A DNA stretch of 64,000 nt from Contendibacter sp031732755 (GCA_031732755.1 JAVMKI010000048.1:53898-117897), one strand, 5' to 3'. Counted from the stretch's first letter, positions 17,170-26,469 are shown. Program-made: numbers and translations. The notes: generated by a model from the sequence alone, not told the origin.

Positions 17170-18330
17170 TCAGGCCGCCACGCTAAGCTCCAGAATCCGC
17201 CGGCTGGCGGTCAAGTTAATGTCTTGGTGCTCGCCCAGAGCGGTCATTCTGTGCCGCTCCAGTTGCGCCAGCAGGGCCGGCACGGTGTCGGCGGCGATGC
17301 CGTAGTCGCGCAGGTAAGTGCCTACTCCCATTCGCGCGAAGAATTCGCGGGTTTTGGCGATGGCGGCGTCGATGCGCTCGTCCTCGCCGCCGGTGGAGAG
17401 ACTCCAGACCCGCTCGGCGTATTGCAGCAGCTTCGCGCGTTTTTGATCCCGTTTCGCCGCCATCACACTGGGCAGGATGATCGCCAGGGTTTGGGCGTGA
17501 TCCAGACCATGCAGGGCGGTGATCTCATGGCCGATCATATGCGTCGCCCAGTCGCCAGGCACGCCCGCGCCGATCAGCCCGTTCAGCGCCAGGGTCGCGC
17601 ACCACATGATGTTGGCGCGCACGTCGTAGTTTTCCGGGGTCGCCAGCGCCTTGGGACCTTCCTCGATCAGGGTTAACAGCAGCCCTTCGGCAAAGCGGTC
17701 CTGCACCGGCGAATTGACCGGGTAGGTGAGGTACTGCTCCATGATGTGCGTGTAGGCGTCCACCACGCCATTGCCGATTTGGCGGGGTGGCAGGGTGAAG
17801 GTGACGATGGGGTCGAGCACCGAGAAGCGCGGATAGACCAGCGGGTGGATGAACGCCAGTTTGTCCTGGGTGGCGCGCCGGGTCACCACCGAACCGCCGT
17901 TCATTTCCGAGCCGGTGGCGGGTAAAGTCAACACCGCGCCGAGCGGCAGCGCGCTGCGAATGGGCGCGCGCTTGGCCAGAATATCCCACGGTTCGCCTTG
18001 GAACGGCGCGGCGGCGGCGATGAATTTGGTGCCGTCGACGACCGAACCGCCACCGACCGCCAGCAGGAAGTCGATATGGTGCTCGCGCACGATCTGGACC
18101 GCGTTCATCAGCGTTTCGTAGGTCGGATTGGGCTCGATGCCGGCGAATTCGATCACCGCGCGCCCGGCCAGCGCCGCCATGACTTGGTCGTAAACGCCGT
18201 TTTGTTTGATGCTGCCCCCGCCGTAGGTCATCAGCACCCGCTGCCCTTGGGGAATTTCCTGGGCGATGGCGGCGATTTGGCCCTTGCCGAACAGGATTTT
18301 GGTGGGGTTATGAAACGTGAAATTGAGCAT
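17170..18330 (-). CDS. Iron-containing alcohol dehydrogenase (YqhD/BDH group)
   Basis: The ATG at 18330 is preceded by GGAGAAA and gives MLNFTFHNPTKILFGKGQIA, the usual opening of NADPH-dependent butanol dehydrogenase/YqhD-type enzymes; an upstream extension to 18474 is not conserved. In the 386-residue protein the dinucleotide site GGGSVVDGTKF is visible, as are the metal-site segments GNGVVDAYTHIMEQ and MIGHEITALHGLDHAQTLA with the expected Asp and His ligands. It would reduce aldehydes or oxidise alcohols in the cytoplasm. The 216 bases between it and the metH stop hold no other gene. Confidence 0.9.
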   Translation of the reverse strand: MLNFTFHNPTKILFGKGQIAAIAQEIPQGQRVLMTYGGGSIKQNGVYDQVMAALAGRAVIEFAGIEPNPTYETLMNAVQIVREHHIDFLLAVGGGSVVDGTKFIAAAAPFQGEPWDILAKRAPIRSALPLGAVLTLPATGSEMNGGSVVTRRATQDKLAFIHPLVYPRFSVLDPIVTFTLPPRQIGNGVVDAYTHIMEQYLTYPVNSPVQDRFAEGLLLTLIEEGPKALATPENYDVRANIMWCATLALNGLIGAGVPGDWATHMIGHEITALHGLDHAQTLAIILPSVMAAKRDQKRAKLLQYAERVWSLSTGGEDERIDAAIAKTREFFARMGVGTYLRDYGIAADTVPALLAQLERHRMTALGEHQDINLTASRRILELSVAA

Positions 18331-18546
18331 CGGTATTTCTCCGCGGACGAAAGGCGAGTGGTGGCAAGCACCCTCAATCTGGGGTTTGGAACCTGCCTGA
18401 AAACTAACCGATTGGTCGCGGGAGCCGTCTTGGCCGCGATAGGATCCGGTAATCGCGGTCAAGGTCGCTTCCACACGTTCGTTGATTGGGCAATGGCCTG
18501 TCTTTGGACAGCGTTCTTGATCAGGAATTTCTCCGTGGGGATACGG

Positions 18547-21500
18547 TTACTCTTCCGCCTCGTAGCCGAGATTCGGGGCCAGCCACTTTTCCGCTTCCGC
18601 CACGGTCCAGCCCTTGCGCCGGGCGTAGTCGGCGACCTGATCCCGCTCCAGTCGGCCCACGCCGAAATAGCGCGCTTCCGGGTGGCTGAAATACCAGCCG
18701 CTCACCGCCGCCGTCGGCGTCATGGCGAAATGTTCGGTCAGATGAACGCCGGCGTTACGGTCCACGTCCAGCAATTGCCAGAGCAGACTTTTTTCCGTGT
18801 GGTCGGGACAGGCGGGATAGCCGGGCGCGGGGCGGATGCCGCGATAGTCTTCGGCGATCAGCGCTTCGTTGTTCAACGCCTCGTTCGCCGCGTAGCCCCA
18901 AAGCTCTTTGCGCACCCGTTCGTGCAGTTGTTCGGCGAGGGCTTCCGCCAATCGGTCGGCCAGCGCCTTGAGCAAGATAGCGCGGTAGTCATCATGGGCG
19001 CGCTCGAATTTCCGCACCCGTTCATCGATGCCGATGCCAGCGGTTACGGCGAACGCACCCAAGTAATCGGCCACGCCGGATTCGTGCGGCGCGATCCAGT
19101 CGGCCAGGCAGTAATGCGGTTTGCCATCCGGTTTTGGCCCTTGCTGACGCAGGTGATGCAGCGTCGTTAGAATCTGGTCGCGGGTCGCGTCGGCGTACAG
19201 CGCGATGTCGTCCTCGCCGACCCGGTTGGCGGGGAAGAAACCGATCACCGCTCGCGCCGTCAGCCAGCGTTCGGTGAGGATTTGATCCAGCATCGTCCGG
19301 GCGTCGGCGAACAAATGCCTGGCCTGCTCGCCCTGCTTGGGATCGTCGAGAATCGCCGGATAGCGCCCGCGCAGTTCCCAGGCGTGGAAAAACGGTGTCC
19401 AGTCGATCCGTTCCACCAGTTCTGTCAATGGATAGTCGTCGAACGCGCGGATACCGAGAAAAGTCGGCTTTGGCGGCGCATAGGCTGACCAGTCGAGAAC
19501 CGGCCGGTTGGCGCGAACCCGCGTCAGCGGCAGCAGTGGCTCCCGCTGGCGGCGGTTGGCGTGCTGTGCGCGCTTCTGAACGTAGTCGGCCTTGGTTTTG
19601 GCGATATAGTCGACCTTGGAATCGGGGCTGACCAAACTTTGCGCCACGCCGACCGCCCGCGAAGCGTCCTTGACGTAGACCACCGGACCGGGATATTGCG
19701 GGTCGATTTTCACCGCCGTGTGCATGGCCGAGGTGGTCGCGCCGCCGATCAATAGCGGTACGGTGAAACCCTGCCGGCTCATCTCTTTAGCTACGCTGAC
19801 CATTTCATCCAGCGACGGCGTGATCAGCCCGGACAGGCCAATCATGTCGGCGTGGTGCTCCCGCGCGGCGTCGAGAATCTTCTGCGCGGGAACCATCACG
19901 CCCAGATCGACGACTTCGAAGTTGTTGCACTGAAGCACCACGCCAACGATGTTTTTGCCGATGTCGTGCACGTCGCCCTTGACGGTCGCCATGATGATCC
20001 GACCGTTGCTGCGCCGCTCGCCCTCGGCCTGCTCCACTTCGATGAACGGGATCAGGTAAGCCACGGACTTTTTCATCACCCGCGCCGATTTCACCACCTG
20101 CGGCAGGAACATCTTGCCCGCGCCGAACAGATCGCCGACCACGTTCATCCCATCCATCAGCGGCCCCTCGATGACCTGCAGCGGCCGGGCGAACTGTTGG
20201 CGGGCTTCCTCGGTGTCGGTTTCGATAAATTCGTCGATACCTTTGATCAGGGCGTGTTCCAGCCGTTTAGCCACTGGCCAGGAACGCCATTCCCGTTCTT
20301 TTTCCGGAGCGGCGGAAGTCTCGCCCTCTTTGTACCGGTCGGCGATTTCCAGCAACCGCTCGGTGGCGTCCGGGCGGCGATTCAGGATCACGTCTTCGAC
20401 CCGTTCCCGCAGCTCCGCGGGAATTTCCTCGTAAATCGCCAACTGGCCAGCATTGACGATGCCCATGGTCATGCCCGCGCGAATCGCGTGATAGAGGAAC
20501 ACCGAATGAATCGCCTCACGGACCGGGTTGTTGCCTCGGAATGAGAAGGACACATTGGACACGCCGCCGGAAACCGAGGCGTGAGGCAGTTCAGCCTTGA
20601 TCCGCCGGGTAGCTTCGACGAAATCCACCGCGTAGTTATTGTGTTCCGCGATGCCAGTCGCAACGGCGAAGATGTTGGGATCGAAGATGATGTCTTGCGG
20701 CGGAAAGCCGACCTGTTCGATCAGGATGCGGTAGGCGCGCTGGCAGATGGTGAATTTGCGCGCTTCGGTGTCGGCTTGACCCTGCTCGTCGAAGGCCATG
20801 ACGATGGCCGCCGCGCCATGGCGGCGGATCAGTCGGGCATGGTGGACGAACGCCGCTTCGCCTTCCTTCAGGCTGATCGAATTCACCACCGGTTTGCCCT
20901 GGATGCACTTGAGGGCTGCTTCCAGAATCTCCCATTTGGACGAGTCGATCATCACCGGCACCCGACTGATGTCGGGCTCGGCGGCGATCAGATGGAGGAA
21001 GGTGACCATCGCTTCCTGCGAATCGAGCATCCCCTCGTCCATGTTGATGTCGATGATCTGCGCGCCGTTCTCCACCTGCTGGCGGGCGATGTCCAACGCG
21101 GCGTTGTAGTCGCCGGCCTTGATCAGCCGCTTGAACACCGCCGAACCGGTGACGTTGGTCCGCTCGCCGACATTGACGAACAGCGAGTCCGGGCCAATGT
21201 TCAACGGTTCCAATCCCGCCAGCCGGCATCGCGGCGGGATGGTCGGAATCGGGCGCGGCGGTAAATCCCGCACCGCTTCGGCGATAGCGCGGATGTGGGC
21301 TGGCGTGGTGCCACAGCAACCGCCGACGATGTTGAGAAAACCGCTCTCGGCGAACTCGCGGATGATCGCCGCCATCTGTTCCGGGGTTTCGTCGTACTCG
21401 CCAAAAGCGTTCGGCAGGCCGGCGTTGGGATGGGCGGAAACGTGGGTATCGGCGATGCGGGCCAGCTCGGCGACGTAGGGCCGCAGTTGCGTCGCGCCCA

Positions 21501-22242
21501 GCGCGCAATTCAAACCGAAAGCCAACGGGCGAATGTGCGACAGTGAATTCCAGAACGCCTCGGTGGTCTGGCCGGACAAGGTACGACCGGAGGCGTCGGT
21601 GATGGTGCCGGAAACCATGACCGGTAGGTGAATCCCGGAAGCGTCGAAGAATTGCTGAATCGCGAACAGCGCGGCCTTGGCGTTCAGGGTGTCGAAAATG
21701 GTTTCCACCAGCAGGATATCCACGCCGCCCTCGACCAGGGCTTGCGTCGCTTCGGCATAGGCGGCGACCAGCTCATCGAAGGTGATGTTGCGGAAGCCAG
21801 GGTTGTTGACATCTGGCGACAGGCTGGCGGTGCGGTTGGTGGGGCCGAGAATTCCGGCGACGAAGCGCGGTCGGTCGGACGTGCTGTATTCATCGGCCAC
21901 GGTGCGCGCCAGTCGGGCCGCCGCCCGATTCAACTCCGGCACCAGGCTTTCCATGCCGTAGTCGCGCATGGAAACCGCCGTGGAATTGAAGGTATTGGTC
22001 TCGATGATGTCCGCGCCAGCGTCGAGATAGGCGGCGTGAATCTCACGAATGATAGTCGGCTGGGTCAGCACCAGCAGGTCGTTGTTGCCCTTGAGGTCGC
22101 TGGGCCAATCGCGGAACCGTTCGCCCCGATAATCGGCCTCTTGCAAGCGATAACTTTGGATCATGGTGCCCATGGCGCCGTCGAGGATCAGGATGCGGCG
22201 GGCAAGCAGGTCTTGCAGTTGGGCGGTGCGGTCGACGGTCAT
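18547..22242 (-). CDS. metH: Cobalamin-dependent methionine synthase
   Basis: The enzyme transfers a methyl group from 5-methyltetrahydrofolate to homocysteine through methylcobalamin. All four modules of the 1231-residue protein are present. The homocysteine domain (about 1-330) has zinc-ligand segments GLNCALG and GGCCGTTPAHIR. The pterin domain (about 355-620) and the cobalamin domain with DVHDIGKN (near residue 755, whose His coordinates cobalt) follow. The C-terminal reactivation domain has the S-adenosylmethionine motif RPAPGYPACPDHTEK. The start at 22242 aligns MTVDRTAQLQDLLARRILIL with E. coli MetH; a GTG at 22260 is possible. The gene follows yraN by about 40 bases, and no cobalamin riboswitch was found ahead of either gene. 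Confidence 0.97.
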   Translation of the reverse strand: MTVDRTAQLQDLLARRILILDGAMGTMIQSYRLQEADYRGERFRDWPSDLKGNNDLLVLTQPTIIREIHAAYLDAGADIIETNTFNSTAVSMRDYGMESLVPELNRAAARLARTVADEYSTSDRPRFVAGILGPTNRTASLSPDVNNPGFRNITFDELVAAYAEATQALVEGGVDILLVETIFDTLNAKAALFAIQQFFDASGIHLPVMVSGTITDASGRTLSGQTTEAFWNSLSHIRPLAFGLNCALGATQLRPYVAELARIADTHVSAHPNAGLPNAFGEYDETPEQMAAIIREFAESGFLNIVGGCCGTTPAHIRAIAEAVRDLPPRPIPTIPPRCRLAGLEPLNIGPDSLFVNVGERTNVTGSAVFKRLIKAGDYNAALDIARQQVENGAQIIDINMDEGMLDSQEAMVTFLHLIAAEPDISRVPVMIDSSKWEILEAALKCIQGKPVVNSISLKEGEAAFVHHARLIRRHGAAAIVMAFDEQGQADTEARKFTICQRAYRILIEQVGFPPQDIIFDPNIFAVATGIAEHNNYAVDFVEATRRIKAELPHASVSGGVSNVSFSFRGNNPVREAIHSVFLYHAIRAGMTMGIVNAGQLAIYEEIPAELRERVEDVILNRRPDATERLLEIADRYKEGETSAAPEKEREWRSWPVAKRLEHALIKGIDEFIETDTEEARQQFARPLQVIEGPLMDGMNVVGDLFGAGKMFLPQVVKSARVMKKSVAYLIPFIEVEQAEGERRSNGRIIMATVKGDVHDIGKNIVGVVLQCNNFEVVDLGVMVPAQKILDAAREHHADMIGLSGLITPSLDEMVSVAKEMSRQGFTVPLLIGGATTSAMHTAVKIDPQYPGPVVYVKDASRAVGVAQSLVSPDSKVDYIAKTKADYVQKRAQHANRRQREPLLPLTRVRANRPVLDWSAYAPPKPTFLGIRAFDDYPLTELVERIDWTPFFHAWELRGRYPAILDDPKQGEQARHLFADARTMLDQILTERWLTARAVIGFFPANRVGEDDIALYADATRDQILTTLHHLRQQGPKPDGKPHYCLADWIAPHESGVADYLGAFAVTAGIGIDERVRKFERAHDDYRAILLKALADRLAEALAEQLHERVRKELWGYAANEALNNEALIAEDYRGIRPAPGYPACPDHTEKSLLWQLLDVDRNAGVHLTEHFAMTPTAAVSGWYFSHPEARYFGVGRLERDQVADYARRKGWTVAEAEKWLAPNLGYEAEE

Positions 22243-22282
22243 GGTGGAGTACTCGGCCACTGGGGCAGAAAAATGCAGTTGT

Positions 22283-22642
22283 TCAGTTCAGTTGAAAGGC
22301 GTCTCGAATCCATTCTACTTGCGGTTCGCCGCCGGGTTCCAGAATCGCCACCACATCGAACCGGCAGGGTAGGTCAAGGCGCTGGCGCTGGAGGTAGAGC
22401 GCCGCCGCGCGCAATAGGCGCTGCTGCTTGGTCCGGGTGACCGATTCGGCGGGCGTGCCGTAACGGGCATGGCGACGGCTGCGCACTTCCACGAATACCA
22501 GTTGCTCGCCATCGCGCATGATCAGGTCCAGTTCGCCACTCCGACAGCGAAAGTTGCGCGTCACCAGGGCTAATCCCCTAGCTTCCAGGTATTGAAGAGC
22601 CCAATCCTCAGCGGCGGTTCCCTGGGCGACGCGACTGATCAA
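22283..22642 (-). CDS. yraN: YraN family (UPF0102) endonuclease-like protein
   Basis: The 119-residue protein matches the UPF0102 family, with the nuclease-like core RNFRCRSGELDLIM (about 29-42) and FVEVRSR (about 50-56), resembling the Glu-Asp and Glu-x-Lys sites of Holliday-junction resolvase folds. Its function is not established. No ATG or GTG lies in frame before a stop at 22690, so a TTG at 22642 is the most likely start. In many Gammaproteobacteria yraN sits beside rsmI (yraL); here the two are divergent neighbours across an AT-rich spacer. Confidence 0.85.
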   Translation of the reverse strand: MISRVAQGTAAEDWALQYLEARGLALVTRNFRCRSGELDLIMRDGEQLVFVEVRSRRHARYGTPAESVTRTKQQRLLRAAALYLQRQRLDLPCRFDVVAILEPGGEPQVEWIRDAFQLN

Positions 22643-22783
22643 CGGGGGTATCCAATGGCGAAGGAATTGAGAACCGTGAAAAATTATTTATGAAATAATT
22701 TGTTATTATATTGTTCGTATTTTAGGACTACCAGAACTTATGTTGCTCTACCGGTCCGGGCCGGGTTTCTCGTGGAGATACTG
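22643..22783. promoter_or_regulatory. AT-rich divergent spacer between yraN and rsmI
   Basis: The stretch at about 22677-22725 is conspicuously AT-rich against a GC-rich background, as expected of promoters for the divergent yraN-metH and rsmI genes. I cannot place reliable -35 and -10 boxes. Confidence 0.4.
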
Positions 22784-23629
22784 ATGACCGTCGAATCCGG
22801 TGCGCTGTATGTGGTGGCGACGCCTATCGGTAACCTGGAAGACATCAGTGCCCGGGCGTTACGGGTCTTGCGGGAAGTACACTGCATCGCGGCGGAGGAT
22901 ACCCGTCACACCGGGCAATTGTTGGCTCATTTCAGGATTCAGACGCCGCTGCTGTCATTGCACGAGTACAACGAACGCGACCGATTGGAGTCCCTTGTCG
23001 CCCGGTTACGTGAGGGCCAGACCATCGCACTGGTGTCGGACGCCGGCACGCCACTCATCAGCGATCCTGGTTTTCCGCTGGTGCGCGAATTGCGCCGGCA
23101 GGGGTTGCGAGTCATCCCGGTGCCAGGGCCGAGCAGCCTGCTGGCAGCCTTGTCCGTCGCTGGTCTGCCGACCGACCGTTTCGTGTTCGAGGGATTCTTG
23201 CCCGCCAAGGCCGTTGCTCGTCGAGAACGCTTGCGGGTGCTGGCTAGTGAGGAGCGCACGCTGGTGTTCCTGGAAGCTAGTCATCGCATTGCCGAAACGC
23301 TGGCCGATCTGGTGGCGACGTTCGGCGGCGAACGGCCAGCGGTCATCGCCCGGGAACTAACCAAGCGGTTTGAGGAGGTTCACAGCGCGACCTTGAGCGA
23401 ACTGACCGCTTGGCTGGATAGCGATCCCAACCGCCAAAAGGGGGAATTCGTGTTGGTGACGCAAGGTGCGCCGGCGGTCATGAACGAGGTGGATGTGTCC
23501 AACCATCGGCGGCTGCTAGCGGCGCTGCTGGAAGAGATGCCCATGGGCCGGGCGGTGGCGGTGGCGGTCAAGGCGACCGGCTCGAAACGCAAGGCGCTGT
23601 ATGAATTGGCGCTGACGCTGGGGCTATAG
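22784..23629 (+). CDS. rsmI: 16S rRNA (cytidine1402-2'-O)-methyltransferase
   Basis: The ATG at 22784 with GGAG upstream gives a 281-residue protein starting MTVESGALYVVATPIGNLED. It has the tetrapyrrole-methylase fold motifs YVVATPIGNLEDIS (9-22), AAEDTRHTG (37-45), LVSDAGTPLISDPG (about 80-93) and PVPGPSSLLAAL. RsmI uses S-adenosylmethionine to 2'-O-methylate C1402 in the ribosomal P site, together with RsmH, whose gene is in the dcw cluster downstream. The upstream in-frame extension to 22700 lacks family similarity. Confidence 0.96.
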   Translation: MTVESGALYVVATPIGNLEDISARALRVLREVHCIAAEDTRHTGQLLAHFRIQTPLLSLHEYNERDRLESLVARLREGQTIALVSDAGTPLISDPGFPLVRELRRQGLRVIPVPGPSSLLAALSVAGLPTDRFVFEGFLPAKAVARRERLRVLASEERTLVFLEASHRIAETLADLVATFGGERPAVIARELTKRFEEVHSATLSELTAWLDSDPNRQKGEFVLVTQGAPAVMNEVDVSNHRRLLAALLEEMPMGRAVAVAVKATGSKRKALYELALTLGL

Positions 23630-23646
23630 CAATCCTATTTGATCTG

Positions 23647-23699
23647 TGGATTTTCCCCTCCCTGGATAAGGAGGGGTGGCGCGAAGCGCCGGGGTGGTT
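23647..23699. repeat. 53-base repeat, copy A (left of the beta-helix gene)
   Basis: Begins TGGATTTTCCCCTCC and ends GGGGTGGTT. It contains two potential stems: CCTCC/GGAGG around CTGGATAA, and GGCGC-GAA-GCGCC. It is in direct orientation with copy B at 26196-26248 and differs from it at 2 of 53 positions. Confidence 0.9.
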
Positions 23700-23824
23700 T
23701 GAACCGGCGATTCCACAGTTTTTTTGCAACGACCCTCGAAAAATTGCTCCTCATTTTCTACAGTTGCAAAGTTGCATATTCATCATGCCACATTCAACCT
23801 GCATCTTTGACCGGAGGAGTCCCC

Positions 23825-26143
23825 ATGTTTCGCCGTCCATTACCCCCCCAAATTCCATTTATCTCATTGATTGTATTGACTATTTATAGTCTGCCCGCCG
23901 GAGCGGTGACCTTCACCGTCACCAATCTCAACGACAGCGGCGCGGGTTCGCTGCGCCAGGCGATCCTTGACGCCAATGCCACCATTGGCGCGAGCACCAA
24001 CACCATCGTGTTCCAGGCCGGTCTCAGCGGTAACCTGTCGACGGCGGGCAACTTCAGCATCAACGGCAAGCTCGAACTGAACGGGCCGGGAGCCGATGTA
24101 CTAACCCTGTTCGGCAACAAAACCACCATCTTTGTTGTTAACAGCGGCGCAACTCTGACCCTCTCCGGGCTGAAGCTCACGCATGGCCAGGACGGGATTT
24201 TTAACAGCTACGGGACGTTGACCGTGAACAACAGCATCATTTCCGACAATGCGGGCCGCGGGATTTCCAACCCCGGCGGCAGCGCCGTTTTGACCGTGAA
24301 CGACAGTGTCGTGTCCAACAATGCGGATGGCGGAATCTACAATAATGGTGGCACTGTGACCGTCAACCGCAGCACTCTGTCCGGGAATACAGCGAGCAGT
24401 GGGGGCGGAATAAGCAATGCTAACGGCATTGTGACTGTCAACTACAGCACCCTGTCCGGGAATACCGCCAGCCGTGAGGGCGGCGGGATTTATAATGGCG
24501 GCGCATTAACCGTCAGCAACAGCACCCTGTCCGGCAACTCGGCCACCTATGGCAATGGCGGCGGGATTGATTCCCTTGGCCTGTTTATCACTGTTACCGG
24601 CAGCACCCTGTCCGAAAATAAAGCCGGAAGCTGGTGTGGCGGAGGACTTAATGTCTTTGGATACCCGACCACGACCGTTATCTTCCACAACAACACCCTG
24701 TCCGGGAATACGGCGAGTAGAGGCGGCGGCCTTTGCGTAACCAGTAACGATAAATTCAACGTCAAAGTGGTCAACAGTACCCTGTCCGGGAATACCGCCA
24801 TCGGCTCAGAAGGCGGCGGTATTTACAGCAGCGCCGCCTTGTCCATCGGCAACAGCCTGGTGGCTGGCAACACCGCGTCCAACGTTGCGGCCAGGGAAAT
24901 ATATGTAGTCCCTAGCGCATCGGCCGGTAACTCATCCTTCGTTTCCGATGGATACAACCTGTTTGGCGAAAACGGGAATTCGGGATTGACGAACGCCAGC
25001 CCGGCCGCCAGCGACAAAATTCTGGCCGGCCTCATCGACACCGCCATCGGCGATCTCGCCGACAACGGCGGCCCGACCCAGACCCATCTGCCGGTGGCCG
25101 GCAGCCCGGCCCTCAACGCCGGCGACAACGCCCTGGTTCCGGCGGGGATCGCCACCGACCAGCGCGGCTCCGGCTTCTCGCGCATCGTCAACGACGTGGT
25201 GGACATCGGCGCGGCCGAGGTGCAACCGCCGGGCAGCCTGGTGGCCGGCCTGACCAGCAGCGGCCAGATCTACTACACCACCATCGCCCCGCTGACCGCC
25301 GGCGACGAAGGACAGCTCGCCGCCGACGGCGCGATGGGTTCCCTCCCCACGGCCAACGCCTGGGGCAACATTCCCGGCCAACTGGCCCAACTGCGGATCG
25401 GCGACTTCAACGGCGACGGCGAGGGCGATCTGATCGGCGTCGCGAACAACGGCTCCATCTGGTACACCACCAACCGCGGCCCCTGGGCCAGCGTCCCCGG
25501 CGGACTGAGCCAGATCAGCGTGGGCGACTTCAACGGCGACGGCAAGGACGACCTGATCGGCCTGGCGGGCAACGGCTCCATTTGGTACACCAAAGACCTC
25601 AGCGTCTGGACCCAAGTCCCCGGCGGGCTGAGCCAAATCGCGATCGGCGACCTCAACGGCGACGGCAAAGCCGATCTCGCTGGCCTGGCCGGCAACGGCT
25701 CCATCTGGTACACCACCGACCTCAGCGCCTGGACCCAAGCCCCCGGCCAACTCGCCCAACTGCAAGTGGGCGACCTCAACGGCGACGGCAAAGCCGATCT
25801 CGCTGGCCTGGCCGGCAACGGCTCCATCTGGTACACCACCGACCTCAGCGCCTGGACCCAAGCCCCCGGCCAACTCGCCCAACTGCAAGTGGGCGACTTC
25901 AACGGCGACGGCAAAGCCGATCTGGTCGGCGTCGCCGGCAACAGTTCGGTCTGGTACACCACCAGCCTCAGCGCCTGGGCCCAGTTACCCGGCGCCTTGA
26001 GCCAACTGACGACCAGCGACCTCAACGGCGACGGCAAAGCCGATCTGGTCGGCCTGGCCAACAACGGCAGCATCTGGTACGCCACCGACCTCAGCGCCTG
26101 GACCAACATTCCGGGCCAACTCGCCCAGTTGGCCAGACGCTAA
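23825..26143 (+). CDS. Secreted beta-helix / choice-of-anchor Q protein with FG-GAP-like repeats
   Basis: The ATG at 23825 follows a strong GGAGGAG. The 772-residue precursor has a signal peptide (about 1-27, ending PAGA), then VTFTVTNLNDSGAGSLRQAI, typical of large exported proteins. A right-handed beta-helix of STLSGNTAS/GGGIYN-type repeats (about 100-350) follows, then a choice-of-anchor Q region (DGYNLFGENG, NGGPTQTHLPVAGSPALNAG, RGSGFSRIVNDVVDIGAAEV; about 350-465). The C-terminal part has six 41-residue repeats, each with a GD(L/F)NGDGK(A/D)DL calcium-binding-type loop, as in FG-GAP/VCBS propellers. It is probably exported or surface-attached; the ligand is unknown. It interrupts the usual rsmI-rnpB-mraZ neighbourhood and lies between two direct repeats. 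Confidence 0.85.
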   Translation: MFRRPLPPQIPFISLIVLTIYSLPAGAVTFTVTNLNDSGAGSLRQAILDANATIGASTNTIVFQAGLSGNLSTAGNFSINGKLELNGPGADVLTLFGNKTTIFVVNSGATLTLSGLKLTHGQDGIFNSYGTLTVNNSIISDNAGRGISNPGGSAVLTVNDSVVSNNADGGIYNNGGTVTVNRSTLSGNTASSGGGISNANGIVTVNYSTLSGNTASREGGGIYNGGALTVSNSTLSGNSATYGNGGGIDSLGLFITVTGSTLSENKAGSWCGGGLNVFGYPTTTVIFHNNTLSGNTASRGGGLCVTSNDKFNVKVVNSTLSGNTAIGSEGGGIYSSAALSIGNSLVAGNTASNVAAREIYVVPSASAGNSSFVSDGYNLFGENGNSGLTNASPAASDKILAGLIDTAIGDLADNGGPTQTHLPVAGSPALNAGDNALVPAGIATDQRGSGFSRIVNDVVDIGAAEVQPPGSLVAGLTSSGQIYYTTIAPLTAGDEGQLAADGAMGSLPTANAWGNIPGQLAQLRIGDFNGDGEGDLIGVANNGSIWYTTNRGPWASVPGGLSQISVGDFNGDGKDDLIGLAGNGSIWYTKDLSVWTQVPGGLSQIAIGDLNGDGKADLAGLAGNGSIWYTTDLSAWTQAPGQLAQLQVGDLNGDGKADLAGLAGNGSIWYTTDLSAWTQAPGQLAQLQVGDFNGDGKADLVGVAGNSSVWYTTSLSAWAQLPGALSQLTTSDLNGDGKADLVGLANNGSIWYATDLSAWTNIPGQLAQLARR
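25387..26125 (+). repeat. Six tandem 123-base coding repeats
   Basis: A 123-base (41-codon) unit repeats about six times in the 3' part of the beta-helix gene; equivalent positions lie at 25648, 25771 and 25894. The units from 25648 and 25771 are nearly identical at the DNA level, pointing to a recent duplication, while outer units have diverged. Confidence 0.85.
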
Positions 26144-26195
26144 CCCGCCAGCCCCGGACCAGCGCCGCCGTTCCAACCGCTAGCCCGGACCGGCC

Positions 26196-26248
26196 TGGAT
26201 TTTCCCCTCCTTGGATAAGGAGGGATGGCGCGAAGCGCCGGGGTGGTT
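26196..26248. repeat. 53-base repeat, copy B (right of the beta-helix gene)
   Basis: Same orientation as copy A (23647-23699), 51 of 53 positions identical, lying 52 bases after the stop codon of the beta-helix gene. Confidence 0.9.
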
Positions 26249-26305
26249 GGAGCGTTTCGGCGGGGGAATCCATACAATCCCGCTGTCGGCTTGTTTTATC
26301 GTAAC

Positions 26306-26407
26306 CGTTCACACCCCTCTCCCCAGCCCTCCCCCACCAGGGGGGAGGGAGCCTTGTGAAACAGTGAATTGCTGAACTCCCCCGCCCCTCGTGGGAGGGG
26401 GTGAACG
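26306..26407. repeat. About 102-base palindromic element before rnpB
   Basis: Bounded by inverted ends CGTTCAC (26306-26312) and GTGAACG (26401-26407), with GC-rich arms containing CCCCTC/GAGGGG blocks and a second internal hairpin. No reading frame of its own. It resembles a non-autonomous dispersed repeat and sits 27 bases before the rnpB -35 box. Its left arm is related to the repeat pair at 9529-9611. Confidence 0.6.
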
Positions 26408-26433
26408 CTTACGTTTTATCCAGCCTCTCGGAC

Positions 26434-26462
26434 TTGTCAAGCGTGGCATTGCGATGGACACT
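26434..26462 (+). promoter_or_regulatory. rnpB promoter
   Basis: TTGTCA (26434-26439) and GACACT (26457-26462) with a 17-base spacer. The implied start at about 26469-26470 coincides with the 5' end of the P1 helix of the RNase P RNA. Confidence 0.75.
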
Positions 26463-26469
26463 AGGCAGC

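Noticed and set aside
22243..22282. Cobalamin riboswitch ahead of metH
   Set aside because: Only 40 bases separate metH from yraN, and neither this gap nor the yraN leader contains B12-box-like sequence.
25387..26125. CRISPR array
   Set aside because: The regular 123-base repeats are long, contiguous and in frame within a secreted protein; there are no spacers or cas genes.
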